Assembly (NCBI GenBank): GCA_010645155.1
Contig: CM021323.1
Span: 4,244,781-4,308,780, forward strand
Source: Tigriopus japonicus
Lineage: Eukaryota > Arthropoda > Copepoda > Harpacticoida > Harpacticidae
Direction: 5' to 3'
Length of the DNA stretch: 64,000 bases
This document shows positions 37,601 to 50,165 of this stretch, one piece after another. Both the position numbers and the translations under genes were made by a program. The notes beneath the pieces are model-generated. The model made no database searches. It worked only from the letters and a program-made list of their open reading frames with translations, and was not told where the DNA came from. How positions within the stretch are numbered: position 1 is the first letter of the stretch; every line of letters begins with the position of its first letter.

Positions 37601-39162
37601 CAATCATGTGTCGATTCAGGATCTAAATCTCCCTCTTTATGAAGGAGGAGAATCGGATAGGCAAACCCATCCGGCAACTTTGGATGGTATTCTTGAAATG
37701 CCCGGCCATCATGACAATCAGATAAAACTGGAAACCGTCCGTGAGCAACCAAGGTCATCATGATCCTACGTTTCTTGTTTGTCATCGACAATCATTATGG
37801 AATTCCCAGGCGGTCCGCATAATGGAAGACGAAATGATCTTGGGATGATGTGCTTGACTAGTGGCGAGAGCTCGAGAAAAAGATGGACATCAATGCCTTG
37901 GGCGTGTGGTACATTTACACCCCTTTTACAAGTCAGTCCGAGATCCTTTCTTGTAACGTTCCCATGGTTTCCCTTGACCTAGGAGAAGTGTTCATGTGCA
38001 ATAGGAGACTTGGACTGTGAACTGAATTCAATGTGTTTACCCTCTTTTCGGCTATTTTGTGTTCCTTTTCATTCTTATTGGAACAAGACCGTTTTCTTTT
38101 GGCCGAGGTTTATTTCAAGAATGGACCCTTGGGCTTAGAAAAAAGAAGAAGACGAAGGGACGAATAAGATGAGAAGACGACGAAGAACGAGCTCAGGAAA
38201 AGAGAAAATTGAGTTACGCTCAACTTTTTGAGTTTGTGGGATTTGGAGGCCAGCCCACTATTGCCACGGATGGAGGAACACCTCACCAGAAAATGGAAAA
38301 TCTTGGATTAAGATCATGGTTTGCACTTTTACTTTCAATTTGGCTCCTTCTCAAAGGTCTTTGGAGAAGATGGAAGAAGAATACCCTCTTGTAGTACTAC
38401 ATATCCAGCCTAGTACGAATTGAAGGAACGTGGTTTTCCAAGTGCGCATGCGCTCAAGTTTTGTTTCCAATTCAGAGGATCTTTTTTCATTGTCTAAGGC
38501 TGGGAACTCGGGAGACAAGGCCACGCGCACACAAAGTGGAACATGTCAGAACATCTTGTTCTTGCACCTCATCAACACTGGCTCCAAAGTTTGAGCCCCA
38601 GAACTTGGAGCCCTCGACAAGTATGGGACATTCCAAGGCTTTGGGTGACACCTCACTCACACACGAGCACTCATATGCTCTTTTTTTCGCCAAATCTCTC
38701 TCAATCAAGACAAAGTGCCTGTGGTAGACTACTGTTACTTGCCAAGTGAGGGAGGGTGATAGTTTCAAGCATATTCAAGGAGACAAATGGGCTAAAGGCA
38801 AAAAACTTTGCTCTCTTTGACGTCCAGCGTGGAACCAACATCTGTTAGCAATGCAGTACATTTAATGCTGGACTTGACAGATGTATCAAAGTGGAACAAG
38901 AGTGTTCTTTCATAGCGTACATCATTAGTAAGTGTATGGTACTCTTTTGCTCATCGTGGCCGGGTTTTATTTCGTTCTCCAAATGGCTGACCTACTCCAA
39001 CTCATTCACTTACCCATCTATAACAACCACAAGTAGTTTATCATCGGGTCTACTTCGATCCGAGTATGGATCCTGTCCGTCAGTAACCGATTGTGGATTT
39101 GTCGAGATTTGAGTGATTAAGGGAAACAAGAGGGCCAGAACCTGAGAAACGAAGATCTTCAT
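31606..39162 (-). CDS. ENPP6-like ectonucleotide pyrophosphatase/phosphodiesterase lacking one metal site (6 exons, 497 aa)
   Basis: Exons in order are 39162-39014, 36360-36013, 35898-35757, 34542-34405, 34004-33491 and 31808-31606. All have GT-AG borders and phases add to 1,494 nt. Exon 1 codes a signal peptide (MKIFVSQVLALLFPLITQIS) and the strand KLLVVVID that joins GFRWDYI. ENPP6 relatives are GPI-anchored cell-surface enzymes that cleave choline phosphodiesters. Kept here: D49, the nucleophile-position S91 in ESFPSW (Ser as in ENPP6, Thr in most ENPPs), N in HGILANQ, and D267-H268 in SDHGM, that is the ligands of one zinc. The other zinc site is gone: where ENPP6 has D and H (IDVEGHHYGP) this protein has G220 and E224 (LGKAAEAFGP), and the third ligand His before GYDN is S412 (GVSGYDP). 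The C-terminus (RNSSAPIN, then a 14-residue hydrophobic tail) suits GPI attachment. Fold and family are secure. Catalysis is doubtful. Confidence 0.93.
31809..33490 (-). other. ENPP intron 5
   Basis: A 1.7-kb phase-1 intron, GTAGGA to TTGCAG, holding a complete hAT-like MITE at 32539-32787. Just left of it, 32404-32455 resembles the arm of the palindromic element at 41171-41331. Confidence 0.85.
32539..32787. mobile_element. hAT MITE with perfect 8-bp target duplication
   Basis: A 249-bp element with ends CAGGGGTAGGCAACCGGTGG and, inward from the right, CAGGGGTCGGCAACCGTTAT. It is flanked by identical ATCTATTG octamers (32531-32538 and 32788-32795). Terminal sequence and duplication length are diagnostic of the hAT superfamily. 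Inside are about seven copies of GTGGGCC or GCGGGCC spaced some 25-40 bp apart, making the element a GC-rich island in AT-rich intron. Such subterminal repeats are typical transposase-binding sites. It encodes no transposase. Confidence 0.9.
34543..35756 (-). other. ENPP intron 3
   Basis: A 1.2-kb phase-0 intron, GTAAGA to CTTCCAG. I looked in it for an alternative fourth exon restoring the DxxxGHxxGP motif and saw none. The 137-codon + strand frame at 35284-35697 here has no recognisable domain. Confidence 0.75.
36361..39013 (-). other. ENPP intron 1
   Basis: A 2.65-kb phase-2 intron, GTAAGT to CTTCACAG, splitting the Gly codon of the conserved DGFR motif. Several short + and - strand frames occur, for example 93 codons at 36607-36888, none recognisable. 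The two shorter ENPP introns are 35899-36012 and 34005-34404. Confidence 0.8.
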
Positions 39163-41170
39163 CCTGAATGGCCTCACCAAGTCCTTCCGTCCTTTCTTCC
39201 TTCTACCTCTTCATCCTCGGAGGTCGTTTTGCATGTCTGAAATTAGAACAATTCATACACATAACATACATTATTATGCGACTGTTCCACAACAAAATAA
39301 TGAGAATGGATGTTCAATGCACGGTTGATGACCCTTCTTTCTGCTCCTCTATGTTATCACCCTATCATAGCTCTACCCTTTAACAAAAGATATGAATCAT
39401 GTTAAGCTTCCCTAGGGAAGAAAGAGATTTATGAACCCTTCTTCTTCTCGTGAATCTGCCTGAATCATGGAAGAGAACATTGGGTGTTTGGAACTAATCC
39501 CATCTAAAGACCTCATGATACCCTAAGAATCTGAGAACTGACCACGTGGTTCCTACAGGGAAGGAACAAGTTGATCCCGAGGGGATTTACACCTGTTCGT
39601 CTCTGATTGGATGCTCTTAAAGGCAGGGGGAACTTGTGCGTGGAGAGTTGAATTGATCGGGAACGTTTTACGTTAAAATTGGGAACAACGTTTACTGTCA
39701 GTCATCCCATTTTTGGGGAAGAGATGAAAATCGCCTGCATTGGATGTTTTGTTTGTTGTTGTCTAGGAAATGTCCTGAATTGTTTCCCTTTGAGAAAGGT
39801 ATCTAAGATTCGTGCACATCCTGGTCGAATATGGCGAGTCATTCCTTCTTTGTAATCAAGGCTCTTGGGCTTTCATAAAAACCACCGAAGTGGAACACAA
39901 AAGGATCACGAAAGAAAATTTTTGTCCTCGAGATATTTCACGATGGAAAAAAGTTTTGATTAGACTCCCCAATTACGGGAGATCTTTGAAGTAGTATTTT
40001 TGGAATATTGCGTGCTCAAAATGTTCCTTTTACCTCATTGTAATCTGCTTGTTCCCTCTCTATGCTAGCTTGCGAAGGGAACAAAATATGGAAATATGGA
40101 CCATTACGAGCGGCTTGCCTTCAATAAAGTGCGATCGCTTTTCTTTGTTGAGACCTTACTCGTAAATTCAAAAGGCATGCGTCCTTTGAAATGGGTGCTG
40201 TTGTTGTTATAGAGATCGTTGAATCTTGTCGCACCCCATCTCAAGCAATCCATTCATGCCAAGTTTGGCCTTGAAGTAAGTACGAATTGTCCTCTGTTTG
40301 TCTACAGTTCTTGAAAAACTTTATTCTTTTTGTTGTCAAATCAGCAGAAACACATTTTTGCTCCTCGAAGAAGATAAATAGGACGGTCTGAAAACAGTTT
40401 TTCCCTGCCTTTACTCAGGTTACTACACGTTTGTAGCGCTGCCCAACAAGGCCTAAAGGATCCTTACAATTTGCTTTTCTTCCATCCTATTTCGCAGATC
40501 TTTCACAGACCATTGCTTTTTGAGGCCCGGCCATGGAAACATCGAACAGGAAGGTCTCCTAGTCTGTTCACCAGCCTTCAAGTCAAGCGGCCTTTACCAG
40601 AAATATTACGCTCAACTACTAGATCAACTCTACTGTAGCCTACATTGTACATACGCCAAAGAAGAAGGGCACATTCGAGACCATGGGGAAGAAAAGTCAG
40701 TCATCTATCATCCAGAATTACTAAAGAAACTTTGATGGGGTTGAATTGGTTGTTTGCTTCATTCGGTTCTTCACGATCAGGTCAATTTGTTTAGCAACTT
40801 TGAGAACATCAAAGAACAAAGTTTTACGCGGGTTGAACGGGTGCGAAAGAGTCAATGAAAGATTGTTTTACCTTGGAAAGTGACCAACATTCGTAGATCA
40901 ATGGACGGAAAGTGCATCAGAGGGATCTTTATTGACCATTTTAATAGACATGATTTTTAGTACATTCTTAACGAACATCTTTTAAGCGGTAAGGGACGCT
41001 TGGAAACGTGATTCGATGTAATTTTTTTCCGACAAGTCAAATATGATTTTTGGGCAAAAAGGTCACAGACAAAAAAGTCATAAGGAAAAAAGGTCACATC
41101 GCCATCTAAGGTTGAAGAAAAGGCCACGATTGTCAAGTCTCCTTGGCTCAGAAATCTAATGGGCATACTA
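39163..41170. other. Upstream region of the ENPP gene
   Basis: Should contain the ENPP promoter, which reads leftward. I could not identify a TATA box or initiator with confidence, and no other gene is seen. Confidence 0.4.
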
Positions 41171-41331
41171 GGTTAGTTGTTGAGGTAGTTTGGAAGTAAA
41201 ATAGAAGCATATAAGATGGAGTAGAAATAAGCATGCCCTTGATTAAGCAGAGTTATTTCTACTCCGTCTCATATCTTCTATGTTTCCAGATGTGCCTCCA
41301 CTATACTTCCAAACTACCTTAACAACTGACC
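41171..41331. mobile_element. Short palindromic MITE with TA flanks
   Basis: A 161-bp element. The ends GGTTAGTTGTTGAGGTAGTT and, inward from the right, GGTCAGTTGTTAAGGTAGTT are followed by TGGAAGTA in both. Inner arms also pair (ATGGAGTAGAAATAA with TTATTTCTACTCCGT). TA dinucleotides flank both ends (41169-41170 and 41332-41333). Partial relatives are visible near 8.0 kb (CCCTTAACAACTCACCTA) and 32.4 kb. Confidence 0.7.
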
Positions 41332-41631
41332 TATTGTCAGTGGATTCATGCTCTGAAACATCTTGAACCTCAAAAGAATTTGTGATGAGAGTAAATCATC
41401 TAAATATGGAAAGAAACTCTTCCGAACTTTGAGAAATGTCGTTCATCTCTCCTCGTTTACCAATTTTACTCAATAGAAATGTCTTAAGCGATGAAACTGA
41501 GACTTATTTGCTTGTGGCCTCCATGATGAGAACAGAAACACTTTTAACTGTGACCTATTTACCCATAACTTCTTTAAACGTATCTTAACCATTTTGTCTA
41601 TGGATTCATCTCTAATTTTGAAGGATATATA

Positions 41632-42743
41632 CACTCGAATCTCGATGCAAGAAATCTCAGTTTAAGAAATTTTCGCGATATAAGAAACTTCTCCGTGTTG
41701 TCCAAAAGTTTACTACATAAGAATTCTCGATATAAGAAATTTTCTATTTTTCCTCAATCTCGATATTTTGCATTGCAAATATTGTCAAAGTTTTGGCCTA
41801 CTTCTCTTGCTTAAATTGGTCACAGCACAAAACAAAACGAAGCATTTCTAAAGGGATCAATGCAGTGGTTCCATATTTTGCGCTTTTGCGTAAACTTTGC
41901 TCTTTTTAGGGTGACTTTTGTGCACTTTTTTGTTCTCTCGCGTCTTGCGCTTCTTTTGAAAAAAACAACTTGCCCTTTTCAAGTTTCAGTCAAAAAACGA
42001 AAAATTGCATTTTGAACCCTAAAATCGCTAAAAATTGTCCAATATGCCACTCAACAATAACTATTTTAATGACAATAAGTTAAAAAATAGTAATTAGTCG
42101 ACAATTTAAAAAATAATAATTTAAGTTCATTTTGCCAACAAATTTGCAATGCTTGAGATTGAAAAAAATTGTGTGTCTGCCAAAGCAAAACCTAGTGGAA
42201 AATAAGCAATCCAAGGAAGTGTCATGTGAACCTAAGAAAGTCTCTCAAATTTGAAGAAATTTAAGGTCAAACTGAAAATAGAAGATTTGCAGTTGAGATA
42301 TTCCAAAAAAAATAACAAAAAAAACTTCGTCAGGATGAAAGCGTGGAAGGCTCATTTTTTCAAAAAAGTTGTTTGTTCTTGGTTAGATAATTAACCAATC
42401 ATGATGACAAAATTATACTTTCATCTTTCATATTTTTTGTCAAATTGAGATTGAAACAAGTTCTTAAGCTTTGTAATAGAGATATAAATGCATGCACTTG
42501 TGTAAATTTGTGTGTTTTAAAAACTATTTTTTGAAAGCTAAATTTTTGAGTCATTGTCGGATTTTGTAGTAATAAAAGTAAGCTTATAAGGTTATATAAC
42601 GGTGAGGTAAACTCCTCTGGTAGTTTCCTTGTATTTTTTATCGTTTCTTGAGCCAATTTTCTTGAGTCTCGATATAAGAAAAATCTCGATATAAGCAACA
42701 TTTTGCCGCTGACAGAAAAGTTTCTTAAGATGAGATTCTACTG
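41632..42743. mobile_element. pogo-like non-autonomous DNA transposon
   Basis: The terminal inverted repeats are CACTCGAATCTCGATGCAAG at the left and, inward from the right, CAGTAGAATCTCATCTTAAG, flanked by TA (41630-41631 and 42744-42745). Copies of CTCGATATAAGAAA lie near both ends. This layout matches pogo/Tigger-type Tc1-mariner elements, whose ends commonly read CAGT...CTCGATATAA. The 1.1-kb interior is AT-rich and has no transposase frame, so it is a deletion derivative. Confidence 0.75.
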
Positions 42744-45700
42744 TAAGTCCTTTCTAGTCAACTTAGAAACACGTAAATACAAACCAAAGCCTAAAAATGG
42801 TCACATGAAATAAACTGAAAATATAATTTTAGGATAACGTGTAATTTAGGAAACGAATCGAATGAAGGATCCTAATTCCGTTTGCATGTTTTCGGCTCCA
42901 ATGATTTTTATCGATGGAGAACGACCAACAGCCAAAACATGTTTAAGATTCTAGTACTCACTTGTATGTAACTTGGAGAAAATAGGTGCCATAAAAATGA
43001 ACATTGATACTATTTAAGAACATTTGTTGTAGTTTCTTTTTCTGACATTATAAAGAAAGTGGTTTGAACCAATACCAAAACACTGACTGTTTTGGGGTGT
43101 TTTTTTAGGGATTTTATAATCTTACTTCATTTTCTTTCAATGTTATTCTCATGAATAAACATTTCATTTTTCAAAGCAAAATCTGCTTTTACTCCTCATG
43201 AATTTGATTGCTAGGGTTGTAACCCAATATTTGACATTTGATGAACGGACAAAATTCCTTCAATACCTGCAGGATCCAGGATTAGAAATGTCGATATTTT
43301 CAAATTTGGCATCGAACTTGATTTCTTGGTTGTTCTTTCCATCAAAAGGCAGACAAAGAGACAGACATCGAGTGCACTTTTCTCGGTTTCCATTAAGGTC
43401 GCTCGGCCTTTAAATTTGATCTCAATGGTCTTTTTAGGGCAAAGAAACGGGCGACGAGTACACCTAAAGTCTTGTTCCCATTTCCAAACGATAATTCTTG
43501 GGAGGAAACCATTGTAGGTCAAAAGACCTTGGGATGAATTGGTCCCTCTCTGTCCCCACCATCAAGTTCTGGTGACTTGACATCAAACAAAAACGCTCTT
43601 GTCACTTTTGTTCTCGGGGCACCAAGCGTTAACCACATTGTGGTCTTCCTTCCCATCAACTTTTGACTAACTCTCTTATTTAAGCTGATATTCATGTTAA
43701 ATCTTCTGATCTAGCTTTCATGGCATCAATCAGCTTCTTTTTTTAGAGAAGAGCGTTCCAATTTTGGGATGGCAAGAAAGAACACGGTGCCAGATTGAAT
43801 GCAGTTTTGAGTGCATTCAAGAGCTCTTTCACAGATTACTACGTACATCTCCGTATGCATCAATTCAATCCCAGTACTCACTAAAGACTCGTTGTTCTCA
43901 ACCCTTTCGCCAAGTGTACCATGTAGTAAAACTCTCGATCTATTTCATAGCTATGAATGACACACTCCAGAGTTCGTATTTATTGGTTGAGCTCAGCAAA
44001 TTGAGTGCTTTTTCGTCCAAGTTGACCTTCAGACTCTTTTTTGCCTCCATTCACATCACCACAAGGCCAAGGACAGTCAGGAAACTAGACTTAATAGCAC
44101 TGTGAACTGAAGTGGTTCATGTGTGGAAATGGGCGGGGTTTTTGTGCCTATAAATTCTGTGCCACAGTGCAGCTTTAGGGCTGATCCTGAGGATGGATCA
44201 ATGCATTTTGCCTGGCCAGATTCAGAGTGGAAGGTCCTCTCCAAAAAAAGTGAGCAAATCTATTGATTGGAACAGTCACTCCGAGGCTAGGAATTATGAC
44301 CAAGTGCCTAATCTTCTTCTGGCCATGGAACATGGAACTAACTCGGCGGTCCCTCGTTCCTCTGTCTTTCTATCATCCAATCCAGTGGATCAGGCGGACT
44401 GTGGTGGTCCATTTCTAATCTAAAGCACCACTCCAATCGTTTTCGCTCTCTTTCTTTGGGTGATTCAATTTGAGGAGTGATGGAAATTGGAAAGGACTCT
44501 TCGTTCTCGGGAGCTCAAAAGACATCGATTGTTCATCAAAATTAGAGCGAGGTACAGAGAGAGACCTTCAGACTTTACCATTGATTTGGTGGAAAAATGG
44601 AGTTTTAAGAGTGTCTTCATGACCAAGTACTGTACTACCACCCATGTCAATGTTTTTGTTTTCTTTTAAGGGGGATGATGTTGAAGAACTTCCTCCATGA
44701 TCTCACGATCTCAATTGTATCCGCAGAATCTGGAAGATCCTCTCTTCCTCTTTCTTTGCTCGTTGAATGGGTCCAAATGGAAAAGAAGAGCAAGCCCAGA
44801 GAGCGAACTGATAAACACTTGCCTCAGCGTATATGTACATACTTTATTCTCGACGCTTCTCTTTTCGTCGAAAAGTCGAAACAAAGTACTGTAGACGAGA
44901 TTGGATGGGAGAGACGACAATGGTTCCTTCTTACACTTGTAACATGCGTTGGCCAAGGATCGGGATCTTTTGCAAAATCAGCGATTTTTCTCAATGAAAC
45001 TGTTCATGTCGTCGAGTTTGGGGAGTCAAAACTTTTACTAGCGTAACTTACGCTAGAAATTTGAACAACATTTGTTTTCTGGAGGACCATTTTGAGCAGT
45101 GAATTCGTTGTTTTTTCCATGATGGAACAGAAAACTTCTCGTCCCAAAGTATTATCCTTCCTGCCTCAAAACAAGGATCTAAAACGAAACATTACTAAAA
45201 GGGGGCCTGACTGACACTTCCCGTAAAAAGGTTCCAATTCGTAAAGTGTTTTTCAAGGATAGTATGCTTGGTGTTTTCCATCGTTTGCCATGGGCTCCAA
45301 ACCACTTTATCATTCTTTTTCCATCCATTGCGTTCCCAGTGACCTTCAAACTCGCCTTTGAGCTCACAAATGAAGTGGTTGAATGCATATAGGATACAAG
45401 ATGCACTTGGTTTCGATTCAAGACTGCCAAAACCTCTCCAATGACAACCAAGGCGTGTTCAGGCGAAAGTTCCAGAGAAGCCTTCGGCCTTTGCTCTGAT
45501 TGGTCTTCATCAGGGAATGATCCTTGTCAGTAAGATTGGGCTCCTACACGAGACTACGGTACTTTGACTAGAATAATCCGAGTTCCAAAGCCAAGGAGAA
45601 ATTTGTGTTCTCTCTCTCTCTGTCTGTCTAGTTAGATGGAACTGTCCCATCTTCGAATACTCATGAATAGATTGAAGAACTTAAGCACACCAACATTCGT

Positions 45701-48700
45701 TTTTATTTATCAAATCTTTCTCATAATGAATCAATTTTCCGCTTATCGAGGATGGTTCATGATTTATGAACCGTGATTGTTGTTCTGTGATACCCATTGT
45801 CACACTATATTTAAGTGTGTATTCCAACATTAGAGCTCGATTCGCCGAAAGACGTCGGAACGCTGCGTTGGAATCGCGCCTTTTTCCAGCACTCTCCGCT
45901 TGCACGTACAGTTGATCGCAAAAGTGAAGCGCCCTCCTTTATGTCAGAGTAAAGGCCAAGCTATGCCTTCATTTCAACAATAACACTGAGTTTTTACTTT
46001 CTAAGCGTAATTTTGAGTTCTATAATTTACAATACTTTCTTAATAGAACGTCGGAGAAAGCCTAATTTTGAGATCAAGTGTTCGTAAAGAGAAGGACTGA
46101 GAGAGCGAAGTCTCTGGAGCAAAAGGCAATGTGGCGCGTACATTTTACGGGAAGGAAGGCTGAGAGATTCAAGGCCATCTGATTCCTTCTTCTTCTCCTT
46201 CTGCCCCATGGTCGAGTGGTCTGTGGATGTCTGTGTGTTCGACGTCTTGCCGTATTTTGGTAGAAAGGTTCGTCTTGAACAGCGTGGTCTTCGTGGTCTT
46301 CGTCAAGGGAGGAAGAAATCTCGTGTGCCACTGCTCGAATGCGACTCTGGCTGGAATCGCTACCACCAACAGCAAGCACAACTGCATAAACTCGCGATGT
46401 CTTTCGTTCGCTCTCCTTCTCACTCCCTAACCTTGATGGTAGACTCTCAAAAAAACTGAAAATAGTGAAAGTACTATTGCACGGAGTTTGGGGAGAGGTT
46501 CTTTTCGTCCCGTTGGATGGAGGGGCAAAGAAAATATGGGAACTGCAGCCAACGTTTCCAATGAAGTGGGACGTTGAACGAGGAACTTGGGAGATGAATC
46601 AGTCTCCTCCGTAGTTTGTTTTCCTTGACCGTCTGTAGATAAACCGGGTAACATACACGTTCTTGAATACGTTGAGTCCGCAATACATTTTAGGGACTTT
46701 AGAAGAAACGCAAACTGAACCATATTTGGACCACAATCGTTGGAATGGATGAGGAGAAAACAAGGTTTTGCCATGACGTAAAGGCCACACATCCAACCAC
46801 CCACCCACCCTCTTTGCAAAGAGTCCACCAGAGCATGAAGAAGTAGGGAAAAGTTTGAATTTGGAGGAGTTGGTTGGGCTTTGCTGTGTTCTACTATATG
46901 TAGTACTAGTTTGGGTTGGCCTTGTCCTTCCTCGAGGTTCCTTGACGTGGATTGAAGATGGATGGCAGGAATAAAGAAAATTGAAAAACCCCTTCACCAT
47001 GTTACGTCGCCAACGTCATTCCAACTTGTTTTGTGACTTCCTTATTCCATTATCCCAATGAGCTAAGGAAGGATTGGGAGGAGATGAAAAACCGTGAAAG
47101 AAGGAATCGCCAGAACACCTTTTTTCACGCCTGATATGAATCCCAAGTCTCTTGAGAAAGTGAACACTATCCAAATACTTCGTCATTGCATTAATATTAA
47201 GCTTTTTGGGTGTTATATCTTTTCAAAGAAAATATAAAATAGTCTTGCTACAGCAAGAAAGAGGCTTTTACGTACGTAAGCTTCTGGAAGCTAATTGAGA
47301 ACCCCCAAGGATTACACGTCATAAATGTAGTGACATGATAATCTGAGATACAGACAGGGTACAATCAATGTCTTCTTGTTCTTCATGCTCAAAGAGTACG
47401 GTATGGTATGCAGCCAAAACGAAAACTCATCAAATTGAGGAGGAAGAGGCGACAGGAACATACATCCATGCATTTTGTCCACTTGGCACGACCAGGTCGT
47501 TATTCGAGTGGTCCATCGAATTTGGACCATGCTCCAACTTCCATTGCTTTGAATGGGACATACTGAGATATTTCTTGGACCTTCATCATCAAGAAATGTC
47601 TCAACACACCCTTACGTTCGTTTTTCTCACACAAAAGTAAAAACAAAAAACAAAAAAACTGTCAGTAGGAAGGTTAATTTTTTTCCCTCATAGTTTCGCA
47701 CATGAAAGTTATGAGGAATTTGCCCTGGGAAATTATTAATCTTGATCTTAAGAGTCAAGTCTCAAGAAAAGATGTTCAATGTCCCAATGTTATTCACTTG
47801 ACGCCAAGGTTTGGCACATGTAGCAAGATATTCTCAAGGACTCAAGCAAAGATCCTGTTTAAGGTCACGAACAACCTGCCTTGAAGGTCATTCCTCCACT
47901 CGCATTTGTAAAGCCTTCCTCCCATTCTTCGAGCGACGTTGGTTCTTGATGAGATTAGTGTCTTCCTACTAGACTCGGATTCCTACATTCATTGATGCAA
48001 TGACTTCGATTGAAGGGCAAAATCGAAGAATAACGAGACTGTGCTTGTAAGTAATTGTGCTCGAATTACCATCATGGGTTCCATACAAAGTCGAATTAGG
48101 ACAATGAAATCCTAGGGCCATGGTAGACTTGAATTAAGATGTCTCCATCGGGCGGGACTTTACGACTTCCTGTCAAGGGTCATTGATGCTCAGAGTACAT
48201 TTCAAAGTAGCTTTACTGATTTTATTTTGTGATGGGAGCAGGACGGTAGAAAAAGCCATGAAGCAATGGAAACCAACCGTGGGGTGGTATTTAGGGAATA
48301 ATTTGACCACTTTCACCATTCTGCTTACTTAAAGGAAGTGCTTAGAGTTAGGCCCTCATTAGGATGTTTTACTTTTTCTTGCTGTGGTCAGCCAATCATG
48401 TGCTGATGAGGTGCACAATCAGCAAATGCCCTTTTGGAATCAACCCTTTGGGTTCTTTCTGCTCGAAAGTTGTGCTTTGGGAAGTCTCACTCTTTACATC
48501 ACAACTTTTCCTGGATATAATCAATACTAAAAGAAAAGTCTTGGAGCCCTTAGTGGCTTGAATACCGTGTTTATCATTGGTTTAATGGTTCGGGCATGGA
48601 AACGATTTTCATTTTGTGCGTAAAAATGAATATAATTTATTCGTTGCATCTGTTGAAACCATTACATATACAGACCTATATTCAGCTTGTCTTGAAATGA

Positions 48701-50139
48701 GAGTTTGTTCATAGTTTCGAGCGTTTAGCTTTCAAAATTTTATAGCATTGTTGTTTTCTGTTCAAATGGTTAGAGGACGCAAAGTCTTTTAAACCACGAG
48801 CTTGCAAGGGATTGGATGTGCTCGTTGAATTCCAAGGAATGTGATGTAAAAGAATAATTTTTATGGAAATGTGTAAAAAAGTGCATTTCTATTTTTTTGA
48901 CACCTCCCATCTTCACAATGTGCTTGCAGATCATTGTATTCTTCTTTTGTCCTTATTTTTCTTCAATTCAGCCTTTTCTCATTTAATTAGAATGAAACCA
49001 CTTCATTCCATGAACCAAAGGTTGAGTCATGCATATTTTTCAAACATTCATTTAACATTACGTTGTTACTTTTTATCAAGCCCTCCCTCATGCATCATGA
49101 AGATGACGAAATGTGTAGATTTCTGTCGCTTTCTTCGGGTACAAAGCGGAACCATATGAAAAAGCCCGACTATTGATAATGGTCTTGCATCCATCATTGT
49201 CCTAAATCAAGGAATATGATCTGTCAGACGCCCAAAGAATAAAGGCCGGGTTATTACGCTGGTGATGGAGGAAAAATGGACCACGACACCAAAGACAGGA
49301 AAGACTTTAAGGCTGGTTGGCTGACTGGCCGCTCGGCTGTCTGCCGAGGGACTTTAAAGGGGAACATTCGCCACTGGACTGGGACCAAGGAACATCACTA
49401 AAGAAGGAGTTTTGGACCACCCAGGGGATTAATGGATCGGAGGGATCAAGGATGATCAGCACCACAACAGAGACCAAAGGCGAGAATCGGGTTAGAAAAG
49501 GTCGAAATCTCCATAAATGTGCTGAGGGAAACGTCAGTCAAAGAATTGGCTCAAAGAAATATCTATGAGTTGTGATTGTACCCTATTGCCACATGACGTA
49601 GTCCTTGATGCATTTGTTTAAAGATAGCCTTTATCCGTTGCCTCTTTGGTCAATTCAGTCGTGGATCTAACATGTTTGTTCAGTTCAAAAATAACACGTT
49701 TTACTTCCACTCCTAATGATACAAATACATACAAATCTTTTTTTTTTCCATCACACATCGGTCCTTCAATGAACAACTGCCTGGAAGGTCACCGTATTGA
49801 TAGAGGTCCCAAAATTGAACCCTGACACAGAAGTTTGACCCGCTATCGAACTTTTCAATGCACGCCGGACATGTAGGTGCAAATATTTTGTGCCATGAAA
49901 CTGAAAGGTTGCACATATTTTCTATTTCACTGGTTGCGCTTAAAGGCCTATTTGTGCCTCACAAGATCGCTGGAAGAAGGGTGCCACTTTTGGCGCTCAA
50001 AAAATTGAAGACCAACGTCTTTATGATCCACAATAGGTTCCACATTGTGAACTGATGAGCATGTGATTCGGATATGGCATTATGCAACTTTTGGTTGCTC
50101 CCCATCGTGGATTTTAGCGCAAGCTTCAAAATTTACCAT

Positions 50140-50165
50140 TAGATGGCGCCAAAACAGGGGCAAAG
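50140..50165. repeat. Dispersed repeat segment (copy B)
   Basis: The 26-bp counterpart of 27048-27073 (TAGATGGCGCCAAAACAGGG plus GCAAAG), with one mismatch. A degenerate CTAGATG motif follows at 50.37 kb. Confidence 0.5.

Noticed and set aside
46427..47000. Overlapping 133-codon - strand frames
   Set aside because: Different frames over the same GC-richer DNA, with no domain or matching splice signals.
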